Below, one piece after another: positions 12,120-12,242 of a stretch of 12,242 nt of DNA (within the stretch, counting starts at the first letter, position 1; each line of letters starts with the position of its first letter). The stretch is taken from positions 1 through 12,242 of the forward strand of contig JAZKTH010000071.1 of the NCBI GenBank assembly GCA_036625675.1. The letters are read 5' to 3'. The DNA is from Halalkaliarchaeum sp036625675 (lineage in GTDB: Archaea > Halobacteriota > Halobacteria > Halobacteriales > Haloferacaceae). The translations under genes were made by a program, and so were the position numbers. The notes below the pieces were generated by a model. That model was not told where the DNA came from. It ran no database searches and saw only the letters and a program-made list of their open reading frames with translations.

Positions 12120-12159
12120 GCGGGTGATCGACTTCCTTCCGGAGACCTAACCTCCGACG

Positions 12160-12242
12160 ATGAACACACCACACGGCGGAGGTGCCGATCGGGGCCGGCA
12201 TCCGCACGCGGAGCGATCGTCTTCGGACGGCCATCCGCACGC
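12160..12242 (+). CDS. Possible start of a His-rich protein, cut by window end
   Basis: An ATG at 12160 opens a frame of 27 complete codons that runs to the edge (MNTPHGGGADRGRHPHAERS, then SSDGHPHA). The dipeptide block HPHA occurs twice, from CATCCGCACGC in two copies 36 bp apart. A His-rich N-terminus is common in metal transporters and metallochaperones, but this alone does not identify a family. No Shine-Dalgarno site is evident, and the TATATA box is further away than usual. Confidence 0.35.
   Translation, partial: MNTPHGGGADRGRHPHAERSSSDGHPH

Overview
The window looks like chromosomal DNA from a haloarchaeon (class Halobacteria). It is very GC-rich, third codon positions are mostly G or C, and the encoded proteins are rich in Asp and Glu. 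Most genes have a TATA-like box about 25-30 bp before the start codon and no Shine-Dalgarno site, as expected for leaderless haloarchaeal transcripts. Several families are archaeal or haloarchaeal in type: GatE, archease, a Ser-type thiolase with a small OB-fold partner, and a DUF7979-like membrane protein. I cannot name a genus. I see no rRNA, tRNA, CRISPR array, transposase or integrase.

Layout. (1) 1-774 is the C-terminal part of gatE, cut by the window edge. (2) 781-2353, minus strand, is a two-gene operon for a haloarchaeal-type beta-ketothiolase and its OB-fold partner. (3) 2488-3423 is a sugar-nucleotide epimerase/dehydratase, followed by a convergent GNAT acetyltransferase (3488-3961, minus). 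(4) 4180-4587 is archease, the activator of the RNA ligase RtcB. (5) 4588-5362 is a loosely packed stretch holding AT-rich promoters, a 62-residue two-helix membrane protein and a possible short minus-strand transcript. (6) 5363-5963 is an overlapping pair of unrecognised small acidic proteins. (7) 6062-7045, minus, is a CPBP/CAAX-type membrane protease. It is followed by a 429-bp intergenic region with five copies of an 18-bp tandem repeat. (8) 7475-8986 is rtcB with the key active-site residues present. (9) 8990-10327 (MFS transporter) and 10489-11454 (zinc-free quinone oxidoreductase) are both on the minus strand. (10) 11575-12105 is a two-helix membrane protein, and a possible His-rich reading frame runs off the right edge.

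How the genes may work together. The clearest link is archease with RtcB, about 2.9 kb apart on the same strand. RtcB seals RNA ends (tRNA exon halves, broken RNAs) using GTP and a divalent metal, and archease speeds its guanylylation. The thiolase and OB-fold proteins almost certainly form one enzyme.

The most notable structure outside the genes is a 58-bp imperfect palindrome present twice in the same orientation (4060-4117 and 10423-10480). A third, degenerate copy is likely at 5192-5257. In the copy before archease it is extended by perfect 12-bp AT-rich arms, which place the same TATA-like box facing both divergent genes. No known element explains it from sequence alone.
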